Source: Adiantum capillus-veneris (taxonomy: Eukaryota; Streptophyta; Polypodiopsida; Polypodiales; Pteridaceae). From it: 64,000 nt of DNA. Below are positions 34,885 to 47,292 of the stretch, one piece after another. Every line of letters begins with the position of its first letter. The first letter of the stretch is position 1. The stretch is from NCBI GenBank assembly GCA_014529385.2, contig CM043968.1, positions 9,989,648 through 10,053,647 on the forward strand. Direction: 5' to 3'. Position numbers and translations under genes: made by a program. The notes beneath the pieces were generated by a model, which made no database searches, had not been told where the DNA came from, and saw only the letters and a program-made list of their open reading frames with translations.

Positions 34885-34937
<53 letters not shown>
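34885..34937. repeat. Compound (CT)12(CA)14 microsatellite
   Basis: A CT tract at 34885-34908 passes directly into a CA tract at 34909-34937. Confidence 0.95.
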
Positions 34938-34939
<2 letters not shown>

Positions 34940-35244
34940 ATGTGTGAGCCTCAAGGCTCCCTTCCCCACTCTCAGAGCCTATATAAGAGTGCTTCCAGCC
35001 TCACTCTCGGGGGCGGCAGTTTTGAAGGCACCCAGATGCTGCTGAGTTGAAAACTCATATACCTCTTGAGCCAGAAAGTGAGAGTGCTCCAGGACTCTCA
35101 AGGCAACACATAGGACTTCTTTAGGGCTCTCAAGCTATCCCTAAGGGCTTGACGTAGACAATGTTTTCTCTATCTATAGGTATCTTGACTCTCCCCGCAA
35201 TATCCCTATCACCTGCGAGTGACAACGGGGCTTGGGAGTTCGAG

Positions 35245-35895
35245 TGTTTTAGGGAAAACTACTCCCCTGTTCATGTTCACAAGCATGACACAGACAACAT
35301 ACTTGTCATCTGGTGACACGACTAACCCGTAGGTGCACGGAGGCAATCTCGTTAGCTTGTCAAGCTGAGACCAACCTACACATACGCACTTCTATGATGC
35401 ATCAATCACTAATCCTTGTTAACTCCAACCCACTCTATCCCTAAACATAACACCGTTTACACATCAAATGAACTCAGAATTGCTTCAAACTTGCTAGGCA
35501 TCATCCCCTCACCAAGATACACTTACCTATAAGTCTAATCTCACCAAATTATAACCCTAACTACCTCAAATAGAGCCGCGATAGACTCATAGGTCATAAC
35601 CTAAAAGTATGTGAAACCTAAGTCTATGAACATCTATGCGTAGCTAATCTTGCCCTCATTCCATAAAGTACTTGATTGTTGAAAACAGACACCGTTTGTG
35701 CTACTTACAAGCAAAACAATCTCATGGGAAGATTGCTCGTGAGCAGCTCGAAGATGCGAATGCGTGGCATGGGCGCGTAGCTCTCGGAGAGGCTACCGCA
35801 ATGGTGTGGTCGCTTCGTGAATCTGGTGAGGGAGATGCACGTAGCGAAGAGGATAAGATCACACACACTATTTATAAAACTGTTGGGCTGCAACA
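35245..35895 (-). repeat. Gypsy A 3' LTR (left copy, internally deleted)
   Basis: 651 bp. It aligns with the right LTR along its length except that about 270 bp are missing between about 35870 and 35878. The related element C has a 916-bp LTR close to the 920-bp right copy, so deletion here is more likely than insertion there. Confidence 0.85.
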
Positions 35896-35930
35896 CTCCC
35901 CCCCTCCTAGTTCATGTCGTCCCCGACATG
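35896..35930 (-). promoter_or_regulatory. Gypsy A polypurine tract and GNRA-type hairpin
   Basis: On the minus strand CATGTCGGGGACGACATG (35930-35913) forms a 7-bp perfect stem with a GGGA tetraloop. It is followed by AACTAGGAGGGGGGGAG, which abuts the LTR tip. The purine run (35910-35896) is the plus-strand primer. Element C has the same layout at 60133-60167 with a compensated base-pair change. Confidence 0.8.
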
Positions 35931-35947
35931 GCAGTAGAGTTGCTTCT

Positions 35948-38900
35948 TTAGTGGAGGCTTTCACGCATCTTCAGAAGAGATTCGTACCGTGCATGCTGGG
36001 CCAGTAATGTAGGGCTGAATATCTCTGTATTGATGGTGAAGAAACCGATGTAGAAGGCTTCTTCAAAGGCTTAGAGATGATATGATGGCAAAAACATGAT
36101 TCGCTGATAAAGGGCATGTATCACCTCATGAGAAGGCTGAGCAGACATATCATATGCACATCTATATGTGTCTTGGAAGAAGAAGATGTTGTCTGTTGCC
36201 TGTCCAGGTTTAAAGATTTCAAAAACCGCCAGAAGGGTTTTACAAATTTTTCTGAGCATGATGCAAGAGAGGTCAGGCGAGCCAATGAACAATTTTATGG
36301 CGCCCGTTAGGGTTTTCACCATGTATTTCTCACTCATTCTCTCACCTGCCTTCAAGCGTGGCAACTTTGGGTAGTTGAGCCATGTGGGTTGGCTTTTCTA
36401 TAGCAGCTCTTGTGCTTTCCAGGTCTGCATCCTTGGTAAAGGGCAAAAGCTAAGGTTTTCTCTTCTTTTAGGCGCCTCTACCAGATGAATTAAATACTAT
36501 GGGTATTTGGTTAGCGATGCCTTTCTCCACTTTGGCTGAGAATCCACAATCAGCTTAACTCCCTCTGGTTTTGAGATATATGCTTTGTATAGTGGCACTA
36601 ATGGCTACTCTTTAATCCGTTTGTTCATTGTAGCAACTTCATACTTTAGAAGAGGCTATGGGAGGGAAGGTTGTATCCATTCATGCCGAATGATATTGGT
36701 ATCTAACTTTTGAATGGTCATAGACTTAAATACTCTCTGCTCCGACTCCATTGCTTCTTTGGCCGTGTCTTTTATTGCCGCTTCTATTGCCTTTTGTAGA
36801 TTTTATTCTTCTTCTTGTGTCAGATCCTGGGTTTCTTGGGATGGTCCCACAAGCATGTTCTCTTTCATAGTGGTGTCCACTGGATCTGACACATTTTCTA
36901 TGTCAATGCCTTCCATTGTTGCAGGCCCTGTGCTCAAGTGTTGCTCTTCAGTCTGTTGTTGGCCTTTCAACGCATCTATCTGTTTCTGATATGCTTTCTT
37001 TTGCTGCTTAGCTTGATCTCCCATGTTCACTAAGAGGTCGTTCAATCATGCATTGGATTTTTCAACCTCTTCTAGCTTCTTCTTGGTGTCTTCATTTTAT
37101 GTTTGCAATCTCTTTAGGTCCTCGTCCATCTTCTTTTTCATGGCCTTGTTTTCATCTTCCAGACGGTTTTGCATTACTAGGGAGCCCTCGGCCAGCATCA
37201 GTCTTTGTCTCTTTTCTAGTGTCAACTCCTTTTGGAGTTATTTCATATGTTCTTCATATAGATCATTCTCTGAAGCAGTGCTAGTCGAGGTAGCAGCTCT
37301 GACTCTGGCCAAAGATGCCCTTAACCTCTAGATGCTCTGATCTTTCACTTTCATTTGATCTTTTAGCTCTATTAATTCATCCTGGCTTGCCTCATGTTCT
37401 AGCTCAGCCTTTTCCTTAGCATTCCTCAAAGTTTCAACCTCTTTGGATTCATCAGCAAGCTCCAGTGTCAAATTGTCCCTCTCTTTCTCCGCCTCTGTCA
37501 GTGATTTGCTGATTTTCTTGTACTCCTCCTCTACTGTTTGAAGCTTTTGTTTTGCTGCCTGATTCTGTCTTTCCATCGCTTGGAATCTTTGTAGGGACGC
37601 GTCCAGAACGGCTTTCAGCTTGGTTTGTTGTTCTGCATTCTCTTGGTCCTGCTTTTGCAGCGAGTCCACTTTGGCTTTGATATGAATTTCATTTGTTTTG
37701 AGATTATCAATTTCAACCTCAGTGGCCATCAACCTTGCTCTGAGCTCGGTGAGTTTTTGCATGACTTCATCCCAATCATTGGTTTGTGGCTATAAATCCA
37801 TTGTATCTGTGGCCATCTCCTTCAACTCTACTAACCAAGGGCTCTGCATATAATCCTTGGGTCTAGTGCTCGACAACTCAAAAGCTGCACTATCGGACTC
37901 TTCTCGAGAGTACCCAGCAGCTAGGAGATCAAGAAATATTCTATAATTTCTTTCTTCTGGATCTGGCTTCTCATCTTTTGGCTCGACTTCTGCCTTCTGA
38001 TCTTCCTCTTTATTCTTCTCTTCTTTGGAGTCTTGGTGCCCATGAGGTTTGTGCAACTTTTCCTTTTGTTGGGTTTGAGAAGGGCTAAGAGGAGGTGGTG
38101 ATGGTGGTGGGCTGGATTCTCATCTTGATGGTGGAGTTTGTTGCTTCTTTTTGAAATCCCGATCTGCCTTTGTTTTCCTCTCTCTTTCTTGGCCTTCCTG
38201 CTCTTCTAGCAGCTGCCGTCTCACTTCGTCAACCTCTTCTTCTGTAAATGGTATATTTGGGATATTCTCCGCTGTAGCATCTAAGATCTCAAAATTTTTG
38301 ATATAATATTCAAACCGATCCCTTTGAATCCTTCGGGATGATCTAGACATACCTTCAAGTGATGGCTTGCATAACTCGCTCAGATCTCCTTTTAGTGCTC
38401 TCTCAGCTCTGAAACTTTCCATTAGTCTTTCTAGCCTTGCCTCTTTTTGTGACTTTGTTTCCTTGATTGGCACTTGTAGAGTTTCTTTCTTTCCCTTCTT
38501 TGGCTCAGGCGGCTCTTCCAGCACTGTCTCTAAATGGCGCTTCAACCTTGTGGCTACCTTGGGCGCCTTAGGAGGTTCTTCTTCTTTGTCTTCCTTCTTT
38601 TCATGTGTACTTCTTTTGGTGACCCTTTCCAGCCTACGTCCTCCAATGGTGTTAGTAGAGGGAGGTACTCGCCTTTGTGGCCTATCTTCAATATCCTCTC
38701 ATAGTACCAGCCAATTATTCTGTTGAGGAGCAGGTAGTAGCTGATCTGTCGCTCCTATGGCACGGTATATCATTCTGGTGAGTACTTCTCCTCCTGCAAT
38801 ATAATTTGGCTTGTCCTGCTGTAGCTTTGTCACTTCCTCAAATAGATATGATGCATGATCTATATAGCAATCATGTGTCATTCCCATAGCCTAGGTCATT

Positions 38901-39508
38901 GTTGTTGAGATGACCCCATGTGGTGTAGTGTATCTAGGTAGTCTCTTGATGTAGCTCAACGAACATTGACTGTATACGTGTGTCAATACCCTCACTTCTG
39001 GGTTTGCTATGATTTCAAAAGACGGGAGTTTGGATCTTTGCAGGTAGACTGTGAGATTCTTCCTTCTTTCTCTCATGTTGGCTCCCTGATCATACACTTT
39101 TAAAGCTTCTTTGATGATTTCCTTGGGGATCTGAATCTCCATCATCTCATTATCCATGCCTGAAACCCTGCACCGTCTTCTTTGATAGTCTCAATTAGTT
39201 GTTGTACTCTCTTGAAATCTATCCCCACTGGTGGTAGTGAAACAAAGTCCCATAAGACAACTTTCTTCAGCCATGATCTTTGCGGCGATCTTTTTGGGTA
39301 GTTTTTTGCTTCCTTGGGGATCATTACTGTATCCACTAAATTTCCTTTGCCATCCATATAGGAACCTTGGTAGACTTGGCTGCCTATTGCACTTCTGCAG
39401 GTATCCATGTGGCTGTTGGCTTTAATGGATTTTGTAGAAGTGTATAGGGTGTTGCATCCTCCGTTGCCAGGTTCCTTCCTTTTCTTTTTCCCGCAGAAGC
39501 GTCCATGG
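35948..39508 (-). pseudogene. Gypsy A long 3' ORF with coiled coil
   Basis: It starts at an ATG near 39508 (M-D-A-S-A-G-K-R-K) or at 39408 in the next frame, and ends with R-E-S-L-H and TAA at 35948-35950, close to the polypurine tract. The order is an N-terminal globular part (39408-38700, with V-G-I-D-F-K-R-V-Q and L-P-R-Y-T-T-P-H-G); a highly charged Lys/Glu linker (38640-37800); two long coiled-coil stretches rich in E/K/Q/L (37762-37328 and about 37325-37020); an acidic segment (D-L-T-Q-E-E-E, about 36810); and a C-terminal globular part (36770-35948, with F-K-P-G-Q-A-T-D-N-I-F-F-F). At least eight stops or shifts break it. Element C carries the same ORF in better shape at 60185-62200. 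There is no signal peptide or membrane segment, so it is not env-like. Function unknown. Confidence 0.7.
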
Positions 39509-42486
39509 ATCTTCTATCCACAAGTAATGGTTAATGTATAAACATAATACCTATTTTCTAAATTGATTATCACTTAAGCATGCATCTAGTTGATCCCTCT
39601 TAGTCCCAAGATGAGTTAGTGAAAAATGTTAGCAGATAGACAAGTTCTCTCAATGTCTGACTCTGACGGCTTCAAATTAATGTTGTTTATGAAGGAGAAG
39701 GTGTCCAAATGCTTTGAAACTTTGTGTGGTACATGTGAATAGGGTATCTAAGCTCTCCATATGGTCACTATTTCAAAATCAAGCCAATTTCAAACTCTTC
39801 TGAGTCTATCGCGATAGACTCACTATCTTCTCATAGGGGAGGTATTTTTCACATGTGACTTCACACTCAGGTTTCCCATGGCTTGGACATGATCTGACTT
39901 CATTTTCATCTCAAATAGATGTCAAGTGACCTCCGTTTGGCTCAACTTTCATTTTTCCAGAAATCCTCTAAGGAGATGTTGGTCTATCTCCCTCATCTTT
40001 CGTTGTTTTGAGTCCAAACCTTGTGGGTAGCCTCCTTATGCCATGCTCAAGGCAATTGTAGACTCCAGTTTTTTATCACAAGCCCCAACTGTTTTCTGTT
40101 GAGTCTATCATGATAGACTGGGAGTTATGCTCAAATTACCCTCTTTTTGATCTGTGGCCCATTGTCTGCCTTCTTTTAGTTGATATAAGGTCCCTTGGCC
40201 TCTCACATGTGCATCTAGACTTTATCTGTCCTTGATACTGTCCTGTTCTAAATCTGAGCCAATCTGTCAAGTCTATCTCCTCTTACTTTAAGAGTCCATC
40301 TTGTCCCAAATTTGGTGTAGTGCCTTCATATGCTGTCATAAGCCTGTCTCTGAGAGGATTTTTGAAAAGGGCCTCCCCAAGATAGATAAGTTTGTCAAGG
40401 TGGAGCAATATTTGCAATTTTGCTTGATAGCTGGGGTTAATAGGCCTAGTTAGTCCCATTGGTGAGGTCAAAATCAATTTTCCATGTTTCCATGTGTATT
40501 GGTGAGTCTATCGCGATGGACTCACTAAGTTTTCATTTTCCCCTCTTTTTTGTAGTTTGGTGTTAGTAGGCTCTCCTAGACACACACATTAAGTTTTAAC
40601 CAATTTGGAAAAGTGTACTCCCTATTGGCAGCACTTTGCTGTTTCTGGAGTCGGAGTAGACCACTTAGGTGATGGTCGCCATACTTTTTGGTCATTGTAT
40701 GACTCAGGCTGACTTTCCTTTCCTTTTGACCTTCTGTCGGAGCAGTCGGTTGTTCTTTTGGTGCTAACGTCACCAAGAACGACCATTTGGACGCTTTTCT
40801 GGCCTGTTGCTCGCGTTTGTCCTCGTGGAAGTGCTTCTTCTTGAGTGGCAACATTCCAAATCGTAGTTGACATCGTTAGGATGTACCCTGTCAAATTTGG
40901 TGTCATTTGGTCATCTGGTTGGCCCATTAGAGCTTCGTGACGCTTTGCGCGGTCTCTGTCAGATAGAGGACTTTAGGCTGAGCTTTGATTGACTTTTTCA
41001 TGGTCTAACAATTCAGTTGGTTTGTCAAGGTTATTGGCTTGCTGCCTATGAGTTTTGGCTCATTTCTGATCACTTTGGGTCAGCTGCCCTTCTGCAGGCC
41101 CTTTGAAATTAGGGTTTTTTGGGATGCTTCTTCTGTGCTATCCGGGGTCATCGGTTTGTTCCCTAAGCTATAGGCATTGTGACTTTCAATTTTGGTTCCA
41201 TTTGGTGGCCTCTAGGTCTTCCTAACAACCGGTCTACAGTATGTGTGCACAGGTTGTGATGGTGGTGCTGGTGAGGTTTTGCGACTAACTGAAGTAAACA
41301 ACACAGAGTCAGTGTTGGCGAGCATACCTCTCATATCTGATGTCAATCTAGTGACCGTGCGCGATGGATGAGCTCCTGGAAGTCTCAGATGCTGTGGGGA
41401 GCTCTCTCTCTCTCACAATCGAAAATGACTCAAATGAGAGATTTCTTGCCTAGCCTCCCTATATGTGATCAAGGCTCCGACATGAAATTTTCTCATCTTT
41501 TACCTGTGGCCATAACTTTTCGCGAGATGCGGTTTAGGCTCGCAATTTTTTTGATTTGGACCTCGTTTGCTCCAGTTCTACAATTTTTGCAGATTTCTCC
41601 TTTTGGAGGTCCCGTCATGACGGTGGCCATTTTTGCCCTGTCACCTTCGCACTCCATATTTTTTCTGTGTCTTCTTTACCTTGCTCTGATCAGGCATCTC
41701 TTCTATTGCGTTTCCATTTGGATTATGGATTTTTTTCTATATTTTTTGCTAGAAAATGGCTAAAATAAAGCAAATAAATCCCAAAATAACCTGAAAATAG
41801 CAATTCTAACCTATAAAAATATCAATGAATAGCAAAACACTTTGTAGCTCACTTTTGTCTCGTTTATGCACATTCTCACTCTCAATCGTCAACCTTGGCC
41901 TATTTTTTGCTGTTTTTGACGGTTTTTGGCCAGTTTTGACTCGCTTTACAGTATATACACATCCCTAGAGGCTCATATATGATCATTTGGTCCCCAATTG
42001 TGATTAATTACAAGGGCATATTCTTTTTTCAAAAATCAAAAAATAAAACGCAAAATTGATTGAAAAATCAATCACAAACATTGCCCTCTAATATAAGACG
42101 TGAGTCCGCGCATTTGGAATGCCTCCCCCCTCCTGGTTGGAGTCCTCCCGGACAAGAGGGTATCGTCAAGGGTATGTGCTGTGCATGGGCGTTAACTCGT
42201 GCTAATGCAGGCCTTGTAAGGTAGCCCTATATGCATGCACAATCAATGCATTTAGAAAAAATTTATGCGGTGTAAGAGGAAGGTATAAGCGATACGCTTA
42301 TTGGCATGCATCGGTGAGGTTTCCTGTGGCAACCTGAGTTGACTGGAAGATTTTCTTGGCAATAAGAAGTTGTAATTCCACCGCTCGTTGTTTGAGGGTC
42401 TTCCAAGGTTTTTGAACTTTTGTTTGTGCCTCTACTGAAGTCAATATGGTTGTATTCTTTGTTGCATGTTCTGGTTAAACTTCCTT
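39509..42486 (-). other. Gypsy A spacer between the two 3' ORFs
   Basis: About 3 kb without a believable gene. It holds three copies of a palindrome (39801-40524) within diverged units, and otherwise T-rich sequence. Short frames (40576-40927, 41368-41763, 42263-42496) look random. Confidence 0.55.
39801..40524. repeat. Palindrome array, 3' spacer copies
   Basis: GAGTCTATCGCGATAGACTC at 39802-39821 is a perfect 20-bp palindrome (22 bp with the outer T and A). Variants occur at 40100-40120 (CATG centre) and 40503-40524 (one mismatch). Spacings are 299 and 403 bases. Similar copies are in the 5' leader at 52278-52892. Confidence 0.85.
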
Positions 42487-43577
42487 TCATTTCCATATCT
42501 TTTTGTTGACTTTGTTTGCATAGATATTCGTGTTTGTTGTCGTTGACGCTAATTTTTTTGGCGTGATGGTTGTATGGTCTAGTTTGTCATTGGTAGTTGG
42601 AGACAACTGTTTGTTGGTCTTTTTCGACATCCATACCTGTGTTGTTGGCTTTTTCTGAATTGGTTTTTTTGGACGCCATACCAATATAGTCCGTTGTGGA
42701 TTCTTCTTCTTAATAATTGTTCTTCGAAGCTGTGCTGGTGTAGGGTGTTTTGTCTTTTCTTCTGTCAACTCCCTTACAGGAATTAAGCTGTCTTGCCTGA
42801 GCCAAACTTGATATTTCCGCCCTTGATGAAATTGCGCCTCTGATGGATCTGTACCTCGCACCCACACTTGCCTGGTTCCCTGCATGATTAGTGCGTTGTG
42901 GATGCACGGACTCCCATCTCCACATTGACACATATCATAGGACAAGAAGGGTACGGAAAAGTTGTCTTTTCTGAACAATGCTTCATTAGTATCCAAATCA
43001 ATGAATACTCTATTAACTTTCATCCACGACACTGCTTTGCTGATCTATTTGGTGGCAGCACATGGAACTTATGAGTGTACGTGTGCCCCTGCACTGTGAT
43101 TGGTAACATAATAGACCACAAAGTGGTCACCTCATCACCCGATGCGACTTTCAACTTGTGTGTTTCTATGAATTGCGTCATTGGTCCAAGTTTTTGAAAG
43201 AGCTTAAAGCTGATGACACTCAATTTCGCCCCAGTGTCAAGCAATGCATAGATTTCTAGTTGTTTTGTGCCTGCATATGCTTTTATGTAAGGACTACACC
43301 ACATGTTCTCGTCCTGAGCCATAAGGTTTGTGATTGTCCTTGCTAGTTCTTCGCGTTGTATATCCGGTTCGATTGTTTGGATTGTTGGAAGAGGATATTC
43401 TTCAGTCAGCAGCGGTGTGACCATGTTTATTGTTCTCAGAAACTGCTTACGCTTAGCAATGCGTTCCTTGGCTTCTTGTTGTGCCTGGTCATGAACTCGT
43501 TGATGTTCCTGTCTATAAGCTTTGCCATAATGCAATTGAAACAACACCCCAGTAAATGATACTTTTTCAAACGACAC
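42487..43577 (-). pseudogene. Second retropepsin-like ORF downstream of integrase
   Basis: Frame 43577-43020 overlaps the integrase end by about 140 bases in another phase. After a Gln/Lys/Arg-rich helix it has a retropepsin pattern: strand I-K-A-Y-A, L-L-D-T-G-A-K-L-S-V-I near 43238, then G-H-T-Y-T-H-K-F-H-V-L. A frameshift near 43025 leads into frame 43032-42487, which supplies the closing W-M-K-x-N-R-V-F-I-D-L of the fold. It then carries C-x-C-x5-C and four short V-W motifs (Q-V-W-V-R, Q-V-W-L-R, L-V-W-R-P-K-K, Q-V-W-M-S-K-K) with a Lys/Thr/Asn-rich tail. The usual protease of this element lies upstream of RT at about 48.1 kb, so this is an additional domain. Whether it was catalytic is unknown. 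Confidence 0.6.
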
Positions 43578-46500
43578 CCACTAATCCAATTCGGCATTTC
43601 TTTTCCATCAAGTGTCGACAGTTTTACTGCTCTGCTAGACGAGATATCTTGGATCAAATAAGGCCCCATTCCTCTTTTCTTTAGTTTCTTGGCATGATGT
43701 TTAAGGGTGTATACCAAGACATAGTCCCCCGTTTTAAAGTCCTTGTTTTTGACATGTTTGTCAAAAAACTCTTTCTGTTGTCTTTTCTTGGCAAAAATGG
43801 TTGCTACCACATTGAGTCGTAACTTGTCTAGTTTTTCTAGGTCATCTAACCTTTCTAAAAGCTCATGGCCCGTCCAGTCCAACCATTTAGCTACTCTTAG
43901 CGTTGGAATCAAAAATTCAATAGGCAGTGTTGCATTTAACCCATACACCATATTAAACGGTGTAACATTGAGTGTTGTTTTATATGCAACTCGATAAGCC
44001 CATAATGCTAAATATAGCATTTGATCCCAGTCCATCCTTGTTTCACTAACCAGTTTTGTAAGAACTGTGCACAATATTTTGTTGGTCGCTTCTGCTTGGC
44101 CATTGGCTTGTGGATGGTAGGGTGCAGATTTGCGATGAATTACCATAAACTCATTCAAAAGATGTTCGATAACTTCATTTACAAAGTGCGTCCCTCTATC
44201 ACTCACCAGCTCGATTGGTAGGCCATATCGTGTAAACACATATTCATATAAGAATTGTGTCGTGGTTCTTGCATCTGCCTTTTTTGTGGCTTTTGCTTCC
44301 ACCCATTTGGTCATATAATCAGTGGCCACTATGATGTATTGGCTTGTGAACGATAAGCTGGTGGAGTAATAGGACCAACAAAGTCCAATCCCCATTTAGC
44401 GAATGCTCAAGCACTCATCATTGGTCTTAAAGGCATGTCGTCTCTCTTAACTGACACCTTAGTGCGTTGACATTCATCACACCTTTTCACAAATTCTGCT
44501 GCATCTTGAATCATGGTCAGCCACCATATGCCTGCAATCATAATGATTTTTACGGTTCTCTTCGTTGAAAAATGACCTCCTGCTATACTTGCATAGGCTT
44601 GTTCCAATAATGGAAAGTAGTCATTTTCATGAGGAACTATCCTCAACTGGTCATCGGTTCCTCTTTTATACAATTGGTCACTAATGATGATATACCTATT
44701 CACTTCGGTTTGTAAAGCCTTTTGTCTGGCTTTAGGCCAATCTCCTGGAAACTCTCTATTAGTCAAATGTTCTACAATAGCATGACTCCATGCGGGTGCT
44801 ATCGTCACTTGGTATAATGTGGCATAATCCACATTGGTATTGGCTGTGCAAAAGTTACATTTCTTGATGTAATTAGCTACATCGCCTGCCATTCCAGGCC
44901 AATACACTCCAAGTCTTCGTAATCGTTCATAGGTTATTTGATTTCCTCGATGGAAACCCCCTGTCTGTGTATGTGCCTCCTCTAGATACCCGTCGTACTC
45001 CTCTGGGCCTATACATAACCTTAGAATCCCATCGTTACAATGATGATACATTCTTCCCGCAAGCATAGTGTAATTTTGTGCTTGTCTAACGTCTTTCACC
45101 GTGTGTCTTTCGTCAAGATTCATTCCATATGTCAACAACGGAATAATCTGCTCTGACCACTTCGGTACCATCTCTATATTAAATAGGTATGCGTATGGGA
45201 GATCATCATCTACGCTAGTAGCCTTTTTTCCATTTAGTAATCGAGAAAGGTGGTCTGCTCTTTGATGAGTTTTTCCTTTCTTTACTACTACCGTAAAATC
45301 AAACTCCAGCAACACAATGAACCATCTTACAATTCGTCCCGTGTTACATGGTTTGTTTACTAAGTACAAAAGTGTCTGATGATCCACAAAAAATGTGAAT
45401 TTGTTCGTAAGCAAATAATGCCGAAATTTCTTTACCGCGTATATCATACCTAATCCTTCTCTTTCAGTGGTGGTATAATTCTTTTTTGCGTTGTTGAGTT
45501 GTCTACTAGCATAACTGATGGGAAAATTTGTATTACCCTCTCCTGGTTGTGCTAATATATAGCCTATTGCAAATGCCGAAGCATCAACATGTACATGGAA
45601 AATCTTTGACCAATCCGGTGCTTTTAGAATTGGTGCAGATACCAGTGCATCTTTTAATTTCTGGAATGACTCCTCACATTCGTCAATCCAAATGAAGATC
45701 GTGATCAGACTATACAAGGGTTTTACTATTACAACATACATGTAGATAAAATGTTGGTAGTATCCACAATGTCCCATAAATGATTGTACCTCTCGTACAG
45801 TGTTTGGTCTTGGCAATTCTATGATCACATTTACCTTGTCTTCATCAGTGGTAATTCCATTAGCCGATACTATGTGGCCTAGGATCTTGCCTTGCCGTAC
45901 CATGAATACACATTTTTCTGGGTTGAGGCAAATCCTATACGTTCTACATTTTTTGAATACCTTTCTAAGATGATCTATAAGGTCTTCTCTCAATAGAGAA
46001 TAGACACACAAGTCATCCATGTAAATATCCAAAAATATGCGCAAGTATTCTTTGAAAGCATGTGTCATTAATCTCTGAAATGTGGCTGGAGCATTGCTCA
46101 AGCCAAATGGCATTACCCTAAACGCATATATGCATCATTCAGTTGCAAACACTATTTTGTACTGATCTTCTAGTTTAACCCCCAATTGGTTATAACCAGA
46201 GAATGCGTCCGTAAAGCTATAGTCCTGCTTGCCTGCTACTTGTTCTAGGACGTGTTCCGTGATAGGAAGAGGATAGTTGTCCCTTATTGTTGCTTCATTT
46301 ACCTTCTTGAGATTCACACACACCTATAATTTCTTGTTTTTCTTAGGTACCACCACCATTGGCAACACCCAGTCAGTGTGCTCTATCTCATAAATAAATT
46401 CAACTTTTTCTATCTCATCCTTGATCCTTTTGGCGAATGTTTCATTGTACGTGTATCGGTGTTGTTTTCTTGTCTTTGCACCCGACTTCAGAGGGATCGA

Positions 46501-47172
46501 ATGTTCACAAATGCTAGGATCCACCCCCTTCAGATCTTTGTATGACCAGGCAAATACATCACGAAATTCTTTAAGCGTTTTTATCAGTAAGTCCTCTTCT
46601 TCTTGGCTTAGATCAGTGGCAATGTAAGCAGGTCGAGGACTTTCTCTCGACTCGGCTAGGTCTATTTTCTTGGCGTTCTCTGTTCCATCATAGGACTCGT
46701 TGGGTTTAGGCTCTCTCATCGGTTGTTGGACCACCAATTTTCTCTGCTGAATGGTGTACTTACAATAGTGAGGAGGTACATCTATCTCTTTACTCCCCGC
46801 ACTAGCGTTCGTTCCATTGCTACTTTCCATCTCAGTTGTCCATACATTTTTTAGCTTTTGTTTCAAATCAATGTATTTCTTTTTCCGCTCAACTTTCGTT
46901 ATAATTGGATCTCCAAAGACATCCAATATTTCCCTTGCAACTCTCTTTTTTGCCTTGCTGGTTTTCTTAAGTTTCAACAGTCTTGCCTTAAAACCTGGGT
47001 CTTTAGCAATCTTAAGAAATCTTCCTGACACTTTATCCTTAACATAATCAACAGCATGAATGTTCATAAGGAAATGTGTCTTACTCCTGAACTTAGGCAT
47101 AGGTCTAAACCTAGTTGGTAGACTTTTATGGTGTCGTCTACTCTTGTATCTTTTTTGGCGTCTCGCACTCAT
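43436..47172 (-). pseudogene. pol: Gypsy A pol: RT, RNase H, zinc modules, integrase
   Basis: RT begins with V-F-A-W-S-Y-K-D-L and W-V-L-P-M-V-V-V-P-K-K (47172-46324), continues through L-P-I-T-E and F-S-G-Y-N-Q (46323-46135), and reaches M-P-F-G-L-S-N-A-P and the active site Y-M-D-D near 46020. RNase H has V-D-A-S, T-E-R-E-G-L, F-V-D-H-Q and A-D-H-L-S-R (45600-45240). Two H-H-C-C-type zinc-binding modules follow in tandem (about 45060-44848 and 44690-44465). The integrase core has W-G-L-D-F-V-G-P, S-D-R-G-T-H-F and G-Q-A-E-A-T-N (44400-43900), ending R-L-K-K-Y-H near 43580. Lesions are stops at about 46324, 46132 and 44404 and a shift near 44345. The RT, RNase H and integrase catalytic residues are all present. 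Confidence 0.88.
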
Positions 47173-47292
47173 GTTCGGGAAATCGTAAAAGACGTCATTT
47201 TCTTGATCCCGATGGTCATCTTCTTTCGTATTTTTTGACTTCTCGTCATCCGCATTATCTTCGTTTTCACATTGATCAGAAGAATCATAAAA

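Larger units (their letters stand above)
34377..35244 (+). repeat. Possible left half of element D 5' LTR
   Basis: If Gypsy A and one target copy are removed, 35244 joins 54565, which leads into an LTR end and primer site of element D at 54837-54850. TGTTGGGG at 34377 could be the LTR start, and CCTATATAAGAG at 34978-34989 a promoter TATA box. The D 3' LTR is outside the window, so neither the start nor the membership can be confirmed. The stretch also contains two microsatellites. Confidence 0.35.

Noticed and set aside
34566-35050. Open frames of 60-134 residues across the CT tracts
   Set aside because: Ser-Leu and Arg-Glu repeats from a microsatellite, with no domain outside it.
36714-37331. 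Plus-strand frames within the Gypsy A 3' ORF region
   Set aside because: They are shadows of the minus-strand coiled-coil ORF, which has the conserved counterpart in element C.
35948-39508. Calling the long 3' ORF an envelope gene
   Set aside because: It is charged and coiled-coil-rich, with no signal peptide, membrane segment or furin-like site visible.
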